Source: Vulcanimicrobiota bacterium
Lineage (GTDB): Bacteria > Vulcanimicrobiota > Vulcanimicrobiia > Vulcanimicrobiales > Vulcanimicrobiaceae
NCBI GenBank assembly: GCA_003168375.1
Contig: PMSI01000003.1
Location: 1 to 64,000, forward strand
DNA length: 64,000 nt
Direction: 5' to 3'
In this document: one piece after another, positions 15,060-22,685 of the stretch
How the letters are laid out: every line of letters begins with the position of its first letter
Numbering within the stretch: the stretch's first letter is position 1
Translations under genes and position numbers: made by a program
Notes under the pieces: generated by a model
Database searches by the model: none
Told to the model about the DNA's origin: nothing
What the model saw: the letters and a program-made list of their open reading frames with translations, nothing else

Positions 15060-16352
15060 ATGCGCTCACCTTTCGAAGCCGGCCGACGAACTCTTGCGCG
15101 GCTCGGCAACTCGTTTCAGTCTGAGTTGCGCCGTCTGGCGACGCTTGTCCGGTGGTTGGCGAACAACAAGGTGCTCTACGTTACCGTCACGGCCGTTGGT
15201 ATACTGTTTACGTTTTTTGACCAGCTTGGGGCGAGCCTCTCAAGTCATTTTTCGTGGATAATTCACGAAATCTATCCGTCCGCCGCGCCCTCTTTCGGGA
15301 TCAGGGCCGTAATGCTCGATATTCCCGTGCCGCAGTCGTTCATGGCCGGCGTGGCACAGTCGTCGCTCGCAAGCCTGTGGTTCGCTTGGACCGTGTATCT
15401 CAACCGGGCACTCATCAGATCGCTCATCAGGCCGCCGGCGGTCCGCATGCTCGCACCGATGTCGGTCGCCATAACGCCGGTAATTCTGGCGCGAGAACGG
15501 GACCTGTGGCACGCCAACGATATCAACCTCGAACTCGACTTCAGCATGACCGGAAGCCGAGCGCTGGAGGAACTCGGCACCGGCGAGTGTCAAATCGCCG
15601 TTGCGGGTGACTACGCGATCTGTCGCTTCTTCGGCAATGTCAAGGATTGGGCCAGTCGGAAGGATTGGAACGATCGGGAAAACCATCCATATGTCGTCTT
15701 ACCGTTCGCGAAATTGCGTAATCAAGTGAAGCTTTTGGCGCGGCCGAAAGGCGGTTCGACGGAGGCGCCGGCCTTGGCGGAGTTGCAGGGCAAGTGCATC
15801 GCCTTTTGGCCGCACTCGATTCATGAAGAGTTCCTGCAGAAGAGCGGTTTGAATTGCGTCTGCTCCAACTCGTCACCGACAAGTGAGAACGCCGCACTGA
15901 TCAATTTCATCGCGGAAGTGGCTACTGGAGAGGCGGACGCATGCGTGTTGGTCGAGCCGTATTTCCTGGCCCTCGAGAAGGCCGGTTTCAAAACCATCGC
16001 GACTGGTGCCGAGATGGACTGGTACATGTGTGCCGTGATGAAAACACATGGCTTCGAGAATTACGCCGAAACGGAACGTCGACTCGTTCGCGTCATCACG
16101 GAAGCATGTCGGGCGGTCGACCGAGACCGCGGCGAGGCGATGAGGATGTGCGCTCGCTACGTGTTATCGGAATTCACCGGCATCGACGGCAACACCCTTG
16201 CCGCCAACATGACTGCGAAGAGCATCGACTTTCAGAAGCCTTCGCTCGATGACTTCATGGATCGTATTGAGACGCTCTGCACCGACGATACGGCGGTCGG
16301 TCGCGGGGCGAATGCAATTCGATTCAATTCCAACTGCGTGATCCTGGAATGA
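15060..16352 (+). CDS. Membrane-anchored NMT1/SsuA-like binding protein, paralog B
   Basis: 430 aa, colinear with paralog A throughout: TM helix VLYVTVTAVGILFTFFDQLGASL, second segment FMAGVAQSSLASLWFAWTVYLNRALIRSL, then the binding-protein-like domain MSVAITPVILARERDLWHANDINLELDFSMTGSRALEELGTGECQIAVAGDYAI. Most differences are conservative, so it was duplicated long enough ago to diverge but both copies remain under selection. Its stop overlaps the permease start (ATGA), tying it to the transporter. The open frame upstream (to 14742) runs through the leader and is not used. Confidence 0.65.
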   Translation: MRSPFEAGRRTLARLGNSFQSELRRLATLVRWLANNKVLYVTVTAVGILFTFFDQLGASLSSHFSWIIHEIYPSAAPSFGIRAVMLDIPVPQSFMAGVAQSSLASLWFAWTVYLNRALIRSLIRPPAVRMLAPMSVAITPVILARERDLWHANDINLELDFSMTGSRALEELGTGECQIAVAGDYAICRFFGNVKDWASRKDWNDRENHPYVVLPFAKLRNQVKLLARPKGGSTEAPALAELQGKCIAFWPHSIHEEFLQKSGLNCVCSNSSPTSENAALINFIAEVATGEADACVLVEPYFLALEKAGFKTIATGAEMDWYMCAVMKTHGFENYAETERRLVRVITEACRAVDRDRGEAMRMCARYVLSEFTGIDGNTLAANMTAKSIDFQKPSLDDFMDRIETLCTDDTAVGRGANAIRFNSNCVILE

Positions 16353-17140
16353 GTGAGCGCATACCCAAACCCCTCGCGAACGTGCAGTACATCCTCTTGC
16401 CGACAGTGCTGCTCGTGGTGTGGGAGGCGCTCTACCGCCTGCACGTCATCCACGGATATCTCAGCACGGCGCCTTCGTTGATCCTTGTCCAGTTGCGCGG
16501 TCTGATCGTTCCCTCGCCCGACTACGGCACGTTGACGGGGCACATCGGCAGTTCGTTGAGCATCGTGCTCGTCGGACTAGCCGTCGCTGTCGTGGTAGGA
16601 GTTCCGACGGGGCTCGCGATGGCGGCGAGCTCCGTCGTGCGTCGGATGCTGATCCCGCTGCTCTACGTGTTCAGGCCTCTGCCGCCTATTGCGCTCTTGC
16701 CGCTCGCCGTCATCCTTCTCGGGCTGGGGAATACCGCGCGCGTGGCGCTCGTCTGTGCGGCGAGCTGGCCGACACTGACGTTCACCACGTTTCAGGCCGC
16801 TCGCTCGACCGACGCCGTGCTGCTCGACGCGGGCCGGTCGCTCGGAGCGTCGCGCTTGCAGCTCTTGACGACGGTCGTCATTCCGGCCTCGCTCCCCGGG
16901 ATCTTGACGGGCTTCCGCGTCGGTGCGAGTCTGGCATTCATGACGATCGTCGCCGCGGAACTCTTAGGCGCGACGCAGGGCTTGGGATACCTCCTCTCCC
17001 TGGGCGCGCGGAACTTCGACATCGAACTGATCTGTGCTACACTGATAGTCATCGCCGCGATCGGATTGACGATCGATCGCGCACTCTGGGCGCTTCAACG
17101 CCGCTTCAGCTCTTGGGAGAACGTCGATGCGGATCTCTGA
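16349..17140 (+). CDS. ABC transporter permease (SsuC/ThiX-like)
   Basis: 263 aa with about six transmembrane helices. The cytoplasmic EAA loop is seen in DAGRSLGASRLQLLTTVVIPASLPGILTGFRVG, as in permeases of nitrate/sulfonate/taurine and thiamine-precursor importers. It would pair with the lipoprotein and ATPase immediately downstream. It overlaps paralog B at the start and the lipoprotein gene at the end (17127-17140). Confidence 0.87.
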   Translation: MSERIPKPLANVQYILLPTVLLVVWEALYRLHVIHGYLSTAPSLILVQLRGLIVPSPDYGTLTGHIGSSLSIVLVGLAVAVVVGVPTGLAMAASSVVRRMLIPLLYVFRPLPPIALLPLAVILLGLGNTARVALVCAASWPTLTFTTFQAARSTDAVLLDAGRSLGASRLQLLTTVVIPASLPGILTGFRVGASLAFMTIVAAELLGATQGLGYLLSLGARNFDIELICATLIVIAAIGLTIDRALWALQRRFSSWENVDADL

Positions 17141-18089
17141 CGCCACTGCGACGCGGCTCCGTTGCATCGCCGCGACGCTCTCGATCCTTCTGCTCGGGTG
17201 TCAGAACGACGCGCGGATTCCGCTGAAGCTGGGGTACGTCCCGGTGGGCGACTCCGCGCCGTTGTACGTTGCGGTGAAGGCCGGAATCTTCCGCGACAAC
17301 GGCCTCGACGTCGAGCTCATCGAGGTCGCCGAGGGGCCGCTCATCATCGCCGGAGCGGTCAAGGGCGATCTCGACGGCGGTTCGGCCGGCATCGCGCCAA
17401 TTCTCAATGCGCTCGGTCGCGACGCTCCGATCCGGATCGTCGGCGACGGCGGCCACATCGTCGACCGGCCGCGTCCGCCGGTCGCGCTGGTCACGCTGTC
17501 GAGCTCGCCGTACAGGACGCTGCGCGACCTGGCCGGCAAAAAGATCGCCATTACCGGACCGAGGACGATCGAAGACGCCCTGGTCTCGGTTGCAGCGCAA
17601 AACGCCGGTCTTGAGCGGGGCTCGATCACGTTCGTCCCGGTTCCTCAGGAGAGCAAGATCCCCGTCTTGCTGCGCGGCGACGTGCAGGCCGCGCTGCTCG
17701 TCGAACCGTACGTCAGCGAAGCATTGAAAGAGCATCCGATTCGCGTGATGTTGTCCGCGCAGCAGATGATCCCCGATTTTCAGCAAGCATTGATCTTTTT
17801 TACGGAGGACACGCTGGCGAAGAAGAAGCCCGCGGTCGAACGCTTCTTGCGTTCGTACGAGGCTGCGCTCGACTACATCGCGCGCGACCCCGACTATGCG
17901 AAGACCGCCATCTCCGAGAGGCTGAAGCGCAAGCTCTCGCCGGACTTGATTCGGTCGCTCAGCCTCCTCGGATGGGACAAGACGCCGAACGTCGAGCGGA
18001 TGCGACGCACGCAGGACGTGCTACGCCGGTTGAACGTCGCGGCGTGGCCGGGGGACATCGGAACGAAGGTCGTACGCGGGTCGCCGTAG
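17127..18089 (+). CDS. ABC transporter substrate-binding lipoprotein (NMT1/SsuA-like)
   Basis: 320 aa. The signal peptide ends in a lipobox LLLGC (Cys25), so the mature protein is lipid-anchored outside the membrane. The binding-protein body follows: LKLGYVPVGDSAPLYVAVKAGIFRDNGLDVELIEVAEGPLIIAGAVKGDLDGGSAG, then a second lobe. This is the orthodox receptor of the importer; sulfonates, nitrate, taurine and pyrimidine precursors of thiamine are all possible substrates. Nearby enzymes do not help decide. Confidence 0.88.
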   Translation: MRISDATATRLRCIAATLSILLLGCQNDARIPLKLGYVPVGDSAPLYVAVKAGIFRDNGLDVELIEVAEGPLIIAGAVKGDLDGGSAGIAPILNALGRDAPIRIVGDGGHIVDRPRPPVALVTLSSSPYRTLRDLAGKKIAITGPRTIEDALVSVAAQNAGLERGSITFVPVPQESKIPVLLRGDVQAALLVEPYVSEALKEHPIRVMLSAQQMIPDFQQALIFFTEDTLAKKKPAVERFLRSYEAALDYIARDPDYAKTAISERLKRKLSPDLIRSLSLLGWDKTPNVERMRRTQDVLRRLNVAAWPGDIGTKVVRGSP

Positions 18090-18091
18090 CG

Positions 18092-18877
18092 TTGGAGAGC
18101 GCCGAATCCCAAGCGCAGACGGAGTCGATTCGACTCGATCGCGTCTCGAAGTTCTATCGCGCCGGCGGGAGATCCGTCGTCGCGCTGCAGGACATCGATC
18201 TGACGATCCCTCGCGGGAGCTTTGTTACGATCGTCGGCCACAGCGGATCAGGAAAGACCACCCTGCTGAAGATTATCGCTGGGTTAATCGCGCCGAGCTC
18301 GGGGACCGCATACGTCAATGGGGAGCATGTTACCGGCCCTACGTCTCACTGCGGCATGGTCTTTCAAGACTTCTCGCTCTTCCCGTGGCGCACCGTGCTG
18401 GACAACATCGCGTATCCGCTCGAAATTCGAGGCCACTCGCGCCGGGCAGCTCGCGACGCGGCGCTCGCGGTCGTTCGCCGGCTCGGTCTCGAGGATGCGG
18501 CGACCCGGCTTCCCAAGGCGCTCTCGGGCGGAATGAAACAGCGCGTCGCCCTGGGCCGCGCTCTGGTCTACGAACCGGCGATCCTCCTCCTCGACGAGCC
18601 GTTCTCGGCACTCGACGCCGACACGCGCGATGCGCTGCGAGCGGAGCTCGTCGACCTCTATCTCGACACCAAGAAGACCGTCGTGCTCGTGACCCACAGC
18701 GTCGAAGAAGCTTGCCTGCTGGGACAACAGATCATCGTGTTCACAGCCGAGCGCAACACGATAAAGTCTACGCACCGCGTTCAATCGGATTATCCCCGCG
18801 ACCCTCGCTCAGAGGAGTTGCGGGTGATGCAAGAGCTGATTCGGGCCGAGTTAGGTCGCGAACCGGAGCGCGGCTAA
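18092..18877 (+). CDS. ABC transporter ATPase (SsuB/TauB-like)
   Basis: 261 aa. Walker A GHSGSGKTT, Q-loop VFQDFSLFPWRTVLDNI, signature LSGGMKQRVALGRAL, Walker B ILLLDEPFSALD and H-loop VLVTHSVEEA are all intact. The likely start is TTG at 18092, two bases after the lipoprotein stop; the open frame upstream overlaps the lipoprotein gene and is not family-like. This ATPase completes a permease/receptor/ATPase set. Its final bases overlap the relic gene on the other strand. Confidence 0.87.
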   Translation: MESAESQAQTESIRLDRVSKFYRAGGRSVVALQDIDLTIPRGSFVTIVGHSGSGKTTLLKIIAGLIAPSSGTAYVNGEHVTGPTSHCGMVFQDFSLFPWRTVLDNIAYPLEIRGHSRRAARDAALAVVRRLGLEDAATRLPKALSGGMKQRVALGRALVYEPAILLLDEPFSALDADTRDALRAELVDLYLDTKKTVVLVTHSVEEACLLGQQIIVFTAERNTIKSTHRVQSDYPRDPRSEELRVMQELIRAELGREPERG

Positions 18878-19055
18878 GGCTTCCTGCGCGGCGCGTTCGC
18901 CAGATTGCAGCGCGCCGGCCACGGTGCCGGCTTCGCTCGCCACGGCCGTTGCTTCACCGGCGAAGAACACGGCGCCGCATGGAGCAGGTCGAAGCTGACG
19001 CCGGCGTGCCGTGGATGAACTCGCCCCCGAGCTCGACAGGGACCGGCGCATCGCA
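18851..19055 (-). pseudogene. Relic of a flavin amine oxidase (internal deletion)
   Basis: Two fragments of one family are joined out of frame. At about 19050-18990 the minus strand reads APVPVELGGEFIHGTPAS, the N-terminal FAD/substrate motif of monoamine oxidase-like enzymes. In another frame, 18990-18851 reads GAVFFAGEATAVASEAGTVAGALQSGERAAQEALAAL, the C-terminal FAD-binding motif. Most of the roughly 450 residues between them is missing. No start codon or working frame remains. Confidence 0.65.
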
Positions 19056-19061
19056 GCTCCG

Positions 19062-19484
19062 TCAGATCGTTGGTTGCCCGCCTCGCACCAGCACCGCGGT
19101 GCAGTACTTGCAGCGGCGTGCGTCCTGCGGGACCTCGCTCAGACACTCCGGACAGGTCTTCTGCGCTAGCACGGGCTCGCCGGGCTTCTCGAACCGCTCG
19201 GCGGCGATGCGGATCGGCACGACGATGATGTAGTAGATCACCAGCGCGTCGAGCAGAAAGGTGATGAGCGCGTTGATGAAGTCACCCAGCGCGAAGCTCG
19301 AGTGGTTGATGGTGAAGCCGAGCCGCGAGAAGTCGGCCTTTCCGATGAGGGCGGCGATCAGCGGTGTGATGAGGTCCTTCACCAAGGCGTTCACGACCGC
19401 GGTGAACGCCGCGCCCACGACGACGGCGACGGCCAGATCGATCACGTTCCCGCGAGCGAGGAACGCGCGAAATCCTTTGAACGT
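19062..19484 (-). CDS. mscL: Large-conductance mechanosensitive channel with C-terminal zinc ribbon
   Basis: About 140 aa. The first helix FKGFRAFLARGNVIDLAVAVVVGAAFTAVVNALVKDLITPLIAALIG and second helix ALGDFINALITFLLDALVIYYIIVVPI are classic MscL. The tail adds CPECLSEVPQDARRCKYC, a CxxC-CxxC zinc ribbon, in place of the usual charged bundle. The channel opens under membrane tension during hypo-osmotic shock. The family N-terminus (M-x-K-G-F) begins at an ACG (19484-19482), five bases after AAGGAGG; no ATG, GTG or TTG stands there. Using the first canonical start (19676) would add 64 unrelated residues. Confidence 0.88.
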   Translation of the reverse strand, partial: TFKGFRAFLARGNVIDLAVAVVVGAAFTAVVNALVKDLITPLIAALIGKADFSRLGFTINHSSFALGDFINALITFLLDALVIYYIIVVPIRIAAERFEKPGEPVLAQKTCPECLSEVPQDARRCKYCTAVLVRGGQPTI

Positions 19485-19640
19485 AGAGACCTCCTTCGCC
19501 GGCGGCGGGTGAGCGAGCGACCGAGCGATTCGGCGGCAATGCTTACTTAGTCTTGACGCAGGGCCTTCACTTTCCCGAGCTTCGGCCGATATTCTGAAAA
19601 GAACAAACGCTCGTACCGAACGAGGGTGTTTTTCGCGCAG

Positions 19641-19907
19641 ATGGATTGCCCTGATAATCTCGACACGTTTCTCCACGACCTCTTAAAAGAAGAGGGCGGA
19701 GCGGTCCAGCTCGACGACGAGGATAGGGCGTTCATCGATCGCATCCTCAAGTCGATCACGCAGGGCAGCAAAGGCGTGTTCGTGGTGCTCCATCCCAACG
19801 ACCGGATGCAGTACATGCTGCTCAACACGAACCGCGCCGGCGCGATCGCGCTGCTCGCGAAGGTGATGCAGCGGACCGCCGAGGCCCTCGAAGCCGACCT
19901 CGACTAG
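19641..19907 (+). CDS. Small hypothetical protein (88 aa)
   Basis: ATG at 19641 gives MDCPDNLDTFLHDLLKEEGGAVQLDDEDRAFIDRILKSITQGSKGVFVVLHPNDRMQYMLLNTNRAGAIALLAKVMQRTAEALEADLD. A GTG at 19626 would add five residues. It is acidic and soluble, with an N-terminal helix, a short beta hairpin (VFVVLHPNDRMQYMLLN) and a C-terminal helix. No family is recognised. It is divergent from mscL and convergent with the HD-GYP gene. Confidence 0.6.
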   Translation: MDCPDNLDTFLHDLLKEEGGAVQLDDEDRAFIDRILKSITQGSKGVFVVLHPNDRMQYMLLNTNRAGAIALLAKVMQRTAEALEADLD

Positions 19908-19925
19908 AGGACGGCGCCGGCCGCG

Positions 19926-20489
19926 CTAGACGGCGACGGGCCGGATCGCGCTCCCGACGACCGCCAGCATCACTTCGACGACCGCCGGGTCGAACTGGGT
20001 ACCACGCGAACGCTCGATCTCGAGGAGCGCCTGGTCGGGGGTCATCGGGAACCGGTACGGACGCTGCCCGGTCATCGCATCGTATGCGTCGGCGACGGCG
20101 ACGATGCGCGCCACCAGCGGGATGCGGTCGGCGCGCAAACCGTCGGGATAGCCGCGCCCGTCGAAGCGCTCGTGATGGTTTCGGACCGCGTCACGGTAGA
20201 CGAGGAGGCCGTAGTCGGCCAGCAGCCGTTCACCCTCGATGACGTGCTGGGCGACGAGCGCGCGTTCGGCCGGCCGCAGGGCTCGCGGCGCGCGAAGCAG
20301 GTCCCGCGGCACGCAGAGCTTTCCGACGTCGTGCAGCTGTGCCGAGTGGACGATCCAGTTGTGCTCGTCGCGGTCCAGCCGCAGCTGGCCGGCGATCAGG
20401 GAGCACCAATACGCCACCGCGCGACCGTGTGCCGCGGTCGCGGGATCGTTGGCGTCGAGGGGCTCGACGAGCGTGCGTAATGGATCCAT
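19926..20489 (-). CDS. HD-GYP domain phosphodiesterase
   Basis: 187 aa, essentially a bare HD-GYP domain: HD in LHDVGK (53-54), NHHERFDGRGYPDG (104-117) with GYP at 113-115, then ARIVAVADAYDAMTG. Such enzymes hydrolyse cyclic di-GMP or related cyclic dinucleotides at a two- or three-metal centre. No sensor or receiver domain is attached, so control must come from partner proteins. In the 57 bp upstream the coding strand has GGGACGAAGGTCCC, a 5-bp hairpin. Confidence 0.88.
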   Translation of the reverse strand: MDPLRTLVEPLDANDPATAAHGRAVAYWCSLIAGQLRLDRDEHNWIVHSAQLHDVGKLCVPRDLLRAPRALRPAERALVAQHVIEGERLLADYGLLVYRDAVRNHHERFDGRGYPDGLRADRIPLVARIVAVADAYDAMTGQRPYRFPMTPDQALLEIERSRGTQFDPAVVEVMLAVVGSAIRPVAV

Positions 20490-20546
20490 CCGAAAGTCCG
20501 CTCCAACCGGGACGTCCTGTCCGGTCAGGGACCTTCGTCCCCCGTT

Positions 20547-21947
20547 TTACCGGGGACTAAACGAGAGCCGCCCGCTTGCTTCGTCCAAGTCGACGATGAA
20601 ACGGTCCCACAGGCCGATCCCGACGTGGGCGAGGCCCTGGGTTCGGCGCACCGTCGCTCGCGTCGGGCCGAGCGCCAGCGCCCCGATGTGAACCTCGGGG
20701 ACGTCGACCGTCAGAATGTCGTCGGCCCCTGCGATCCCGAGCGCCTGCCCGCGCGAAATGACCGGCCATTGCGGCCCCTGGCGGTACGCGGCGTAGCCGA
20801 ACGAGAGGATCGCCTGGTCGCCGGTGTCCACCAGCGCGCGGGCGCCCTGGGGGCCGAACATCGTCTGCACGATCGGCGAGCCCGCGTGGAACGTCACCAA
20901 GGCCGCCGGCCCCGGCGGCGCGGCGCCGCCGCTCGGCAGAATGCGCGCGGTGCGCCGCCCGCGGTCGAGCACGAGCCGGACGCGCCCCAGCAGATCGCTG
21001 CCGACGACGACGTCGAAGCGCGCCGCGCTGGACTGCGGGACGACCGCGAAGCGCCCGCGAGCGAAGCGCGCGGGACCCAGCTCGAGCGGCCCGGCCTCGA
21101 CGAATCCCGTCGCGAAGCGCCCGAGACCCGCGATTTCGATCTCGCCGTGCGGTTCCAGGTGCAGGGCCTCGGCGAAGGCCAGCGTCATCGCGCTCGGCGT
21201 GGCGCCGCTGTCCAGCATGCATCGCGCGCCGCGGCCGCCCAGGGTGCACGGCACGATCGGGATCGGATCCTCGCCGAGCGGAAGCGGCGCGTCGCCCTCG
21301 ATCGCCAAGGCAGCCCCGGCCGGTAGGCCGATCGCTCCGGGCACGACCGCGACCTCGTCGAGCGGACCCGTCTCGAGCGGGCCGCTCCGGTCGAGCGCGA
21401 AGGTCGCGCCGCCGGCGCGAGCGTCCCGGCCGTAGCTCGCGATCCCGCGGCCGCCGGGCATCTCGACCCGGCGGATCGCCCGCGAGGCGGGATCGAGGAT
21501 CGCGATCAGCTCGACTCCGTCCCGGGCGCGGACGCGCCAGCGATCCGATCCCTCGTGGACGACCGTCCCGCCCGCGGCCCGAAACGCCGGTTCGGCGAAC
21601 GCGTAGGAGACGATCTCGGCCAAGGTGCGTTCGATCAGCGTCACCTCGTCGGTCTCCTCGGGGAGCAGGACCTCGTTCAGTCCGAACGTCCACTCCCGCG
21701 AACCGTCGAACCACGTTCCGCCGCAGACCTCGTTGATACAGCGGCGCAACAGGCGCTGCGGGCCGAGCTGGTCGACGACGGTCGTGACCGTACGTCCCTC
21801 GACGACGCGCTTGCCGCTGGCCCGCAGGTGGACCGTCGCAGCGCGGCCGTTCGCCGCGGCGAGCGCGGTGAGCGGGTCGGGCGGCGGTGCTGCGGCGAGG
21901 ATCGCGATCGCCGCGGCAAGCGTGAGGAGACGCACCGCGAATCGCAT
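20547..21947 (-). CDS. Exported retropepsin-like aspartic protease with two catalytic repeats
   Basis: 466 aa with a signal peptide (MRFAVRLLTLAAAIAILAAA). Residues 30-200 form a beta-rich domain of unknown family. Two retropepsin-like domains follow, each with an active-site triad: MLDSGAT (246-248) and LVDTGDQ (374-376), each followed by a hydrophobic VVGSDLLG or GIGLWDRF element. Two such repeats in one chain could form an intramolecular dimer, as in pepsin-type folds. The likely location is periplasmic. The start sits five bases from the divergent gene on the other strand. Confidence 0.7.
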   Translation of the reverse strand: MRFAVRLLTLAAAIAILAAAPPPDPLTALAAANGRAATVHLRASGKRVVEGRTVTTVVDQLGPQRLLRRCINEVCGGTWFDGSREWTFGLNEVLLPEETDEVTLIERTLAEIVSYAFAEPAFRAAGGTVVHEGSDRWRVRARDGVELIAILDPASRAIRRVEMPGGRGIASYGRDARAGGATFALDRSGPLETGPLDEVAVVPGAIGLPAGAALAIEGDAPLPLGEDPIPIVPCTLGGRGARCMLDSGATPSAMTLAFAEALHLEPHGEIEIAGLGRFATGFVEAGPLELGPARFARGRFAVVPQSSAARFDVVVGSDLLGRVRLVLDRGRRTARILPSGGAAPPGPAALVTFHAGSPIVQTMFGPQGARALVDTGDQAILSFGYAAYRQGPQWPVISRGQALGIAGADDILTVDVPEVHIGALALGPTRATVRRTQGLAHVGIGLWDRFIVDLDEASGRLSFSPR

Positions 21948-21951
21948 CGTC

Positions 21952-22254
21952 GTGGAACTGCACCCTCTCGATGGCTACCTCCTCGACGGACGGCCCGGCA
22001 AGGCAGACGCGATCGCGGCGGCGCTCCGCGACCGCTCGCCTGATGCGAAGGCGCAACCGTTCTACCGTGCGCTTGAGGCACTCGGGGCCCGCGCGGCGGA
22101 CGAGGCGCTGCTCGCGCTGCGCGTCGTGCTCGGCGGGAAGCCCGCCGACGACAAGGCGATCATCGCCGCACGCGCCGCGCGTGCCGCCGTGAAGTCGGAT
22201 GAACCCGGGGCGCGCGAAGCGTACCTGCGGTCGGTCGGGACCATCGGCGAATGA
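21952..22254 (+). CDS. Small hypothetical protein (100 aa)
   Basis: A GTG start gives VELHPLDGYLLDGRPGKADAIAAALRDRSPDAKAQPFYRALEALGARAADEALLALRVVLGGKPADDKAI and so on. It is mostly helical and Ala-rich and might be a helical-repeat protein; no family is recognised. The frame is open further upstream but overlaps the protease gene there. The next gene overlaps its stop in an open frame, though that gene's real start is 65 bp downstream. Confidence 0.45.
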   Translation: MELHPLDGYLLDGRPGKADAIAAALRDRSPDAKAQPFYRALEALGARAADEALLALRVVLGGKPADDKAIIAARAARAAVKSDEPGAREAYLRSVGTIGE

Positions 22255-22319
22255 CGCGCGCTCGTCGCGTGTCGAAGGGCCGCAACGAACCGCGATGTTC
22301 ACCGCGTTATCACAGGGTG

Positions 22320-22682
22320 ATGCCCCGCCTCGTCGTCGCCGGTACGATTCTCGGCTTGTTGTTGATCCCTGCGGCAGCGCTTGCCGCGCCGCCGCCGAGC
22401 CCTATCGCAAGCGCGACCGTACCGGCCCCGGCCCCGATGCGGGACGGCGGCGTGATCGAAGGCCGGGTCAGCAGTATCGACTACCAGCGCGGGATCGTGA
22501 CGGTCGACTCGACGACGCAAGGGCGTGTCGACATCGCGACGATGCCTACCACGAGCGTGCAGTCCGACGATCCGGGCTACCACACGCTGTCGGACGTGTC
22601 GAGGGGCTCGAAGGTGCGGATATTCATCTCGAAGGCCGCCGGGAAAGTCGTCGCGCAGATCATCCGGCTCATCAAGCACTAA
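22320..22682 (+). CDS. Small exported protein
   Basis: 120 aa from the ATG at 22320. A clear signal peptide (MPRLVVAGTILGLLLIPAAALA) is followed by a Pro/Ala-rich linker and a beta-rich domain (GGVIEGRVSSIDYQRGIVTVDSTTQGRVDIATMPTTSVQS, then VSRGSKVRIFISKAAGKVVAQIIRL), which resembles small OB-like or DUF5666-type beta barrels. The frame extends 23 codons upstream without a signal-peptide pattern, so the internal ATG is preferred. The nagZ gene starts three bases after the stop. Confidence 0.6.
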   Translation: MPRLVVAGTILGLLLIPAAALAAPPPSPIASATVPAPAPMRDGGVIEGRVSSIDYQRGIVTVDSTTQGRVDIATMPTTSVQSDDPGYHTLSDVSRGSKVRIFISKAAGKVVAQIIRLIKH

Positions 22683-22685
22683 CGG

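Noticed and set aside
20557-22302. Long minus-strand frame overlapping the protease gene
   Set aside because: It is a shifted shadow of the retropepsin-like gene, rich in Arg, with no recognisable domain.
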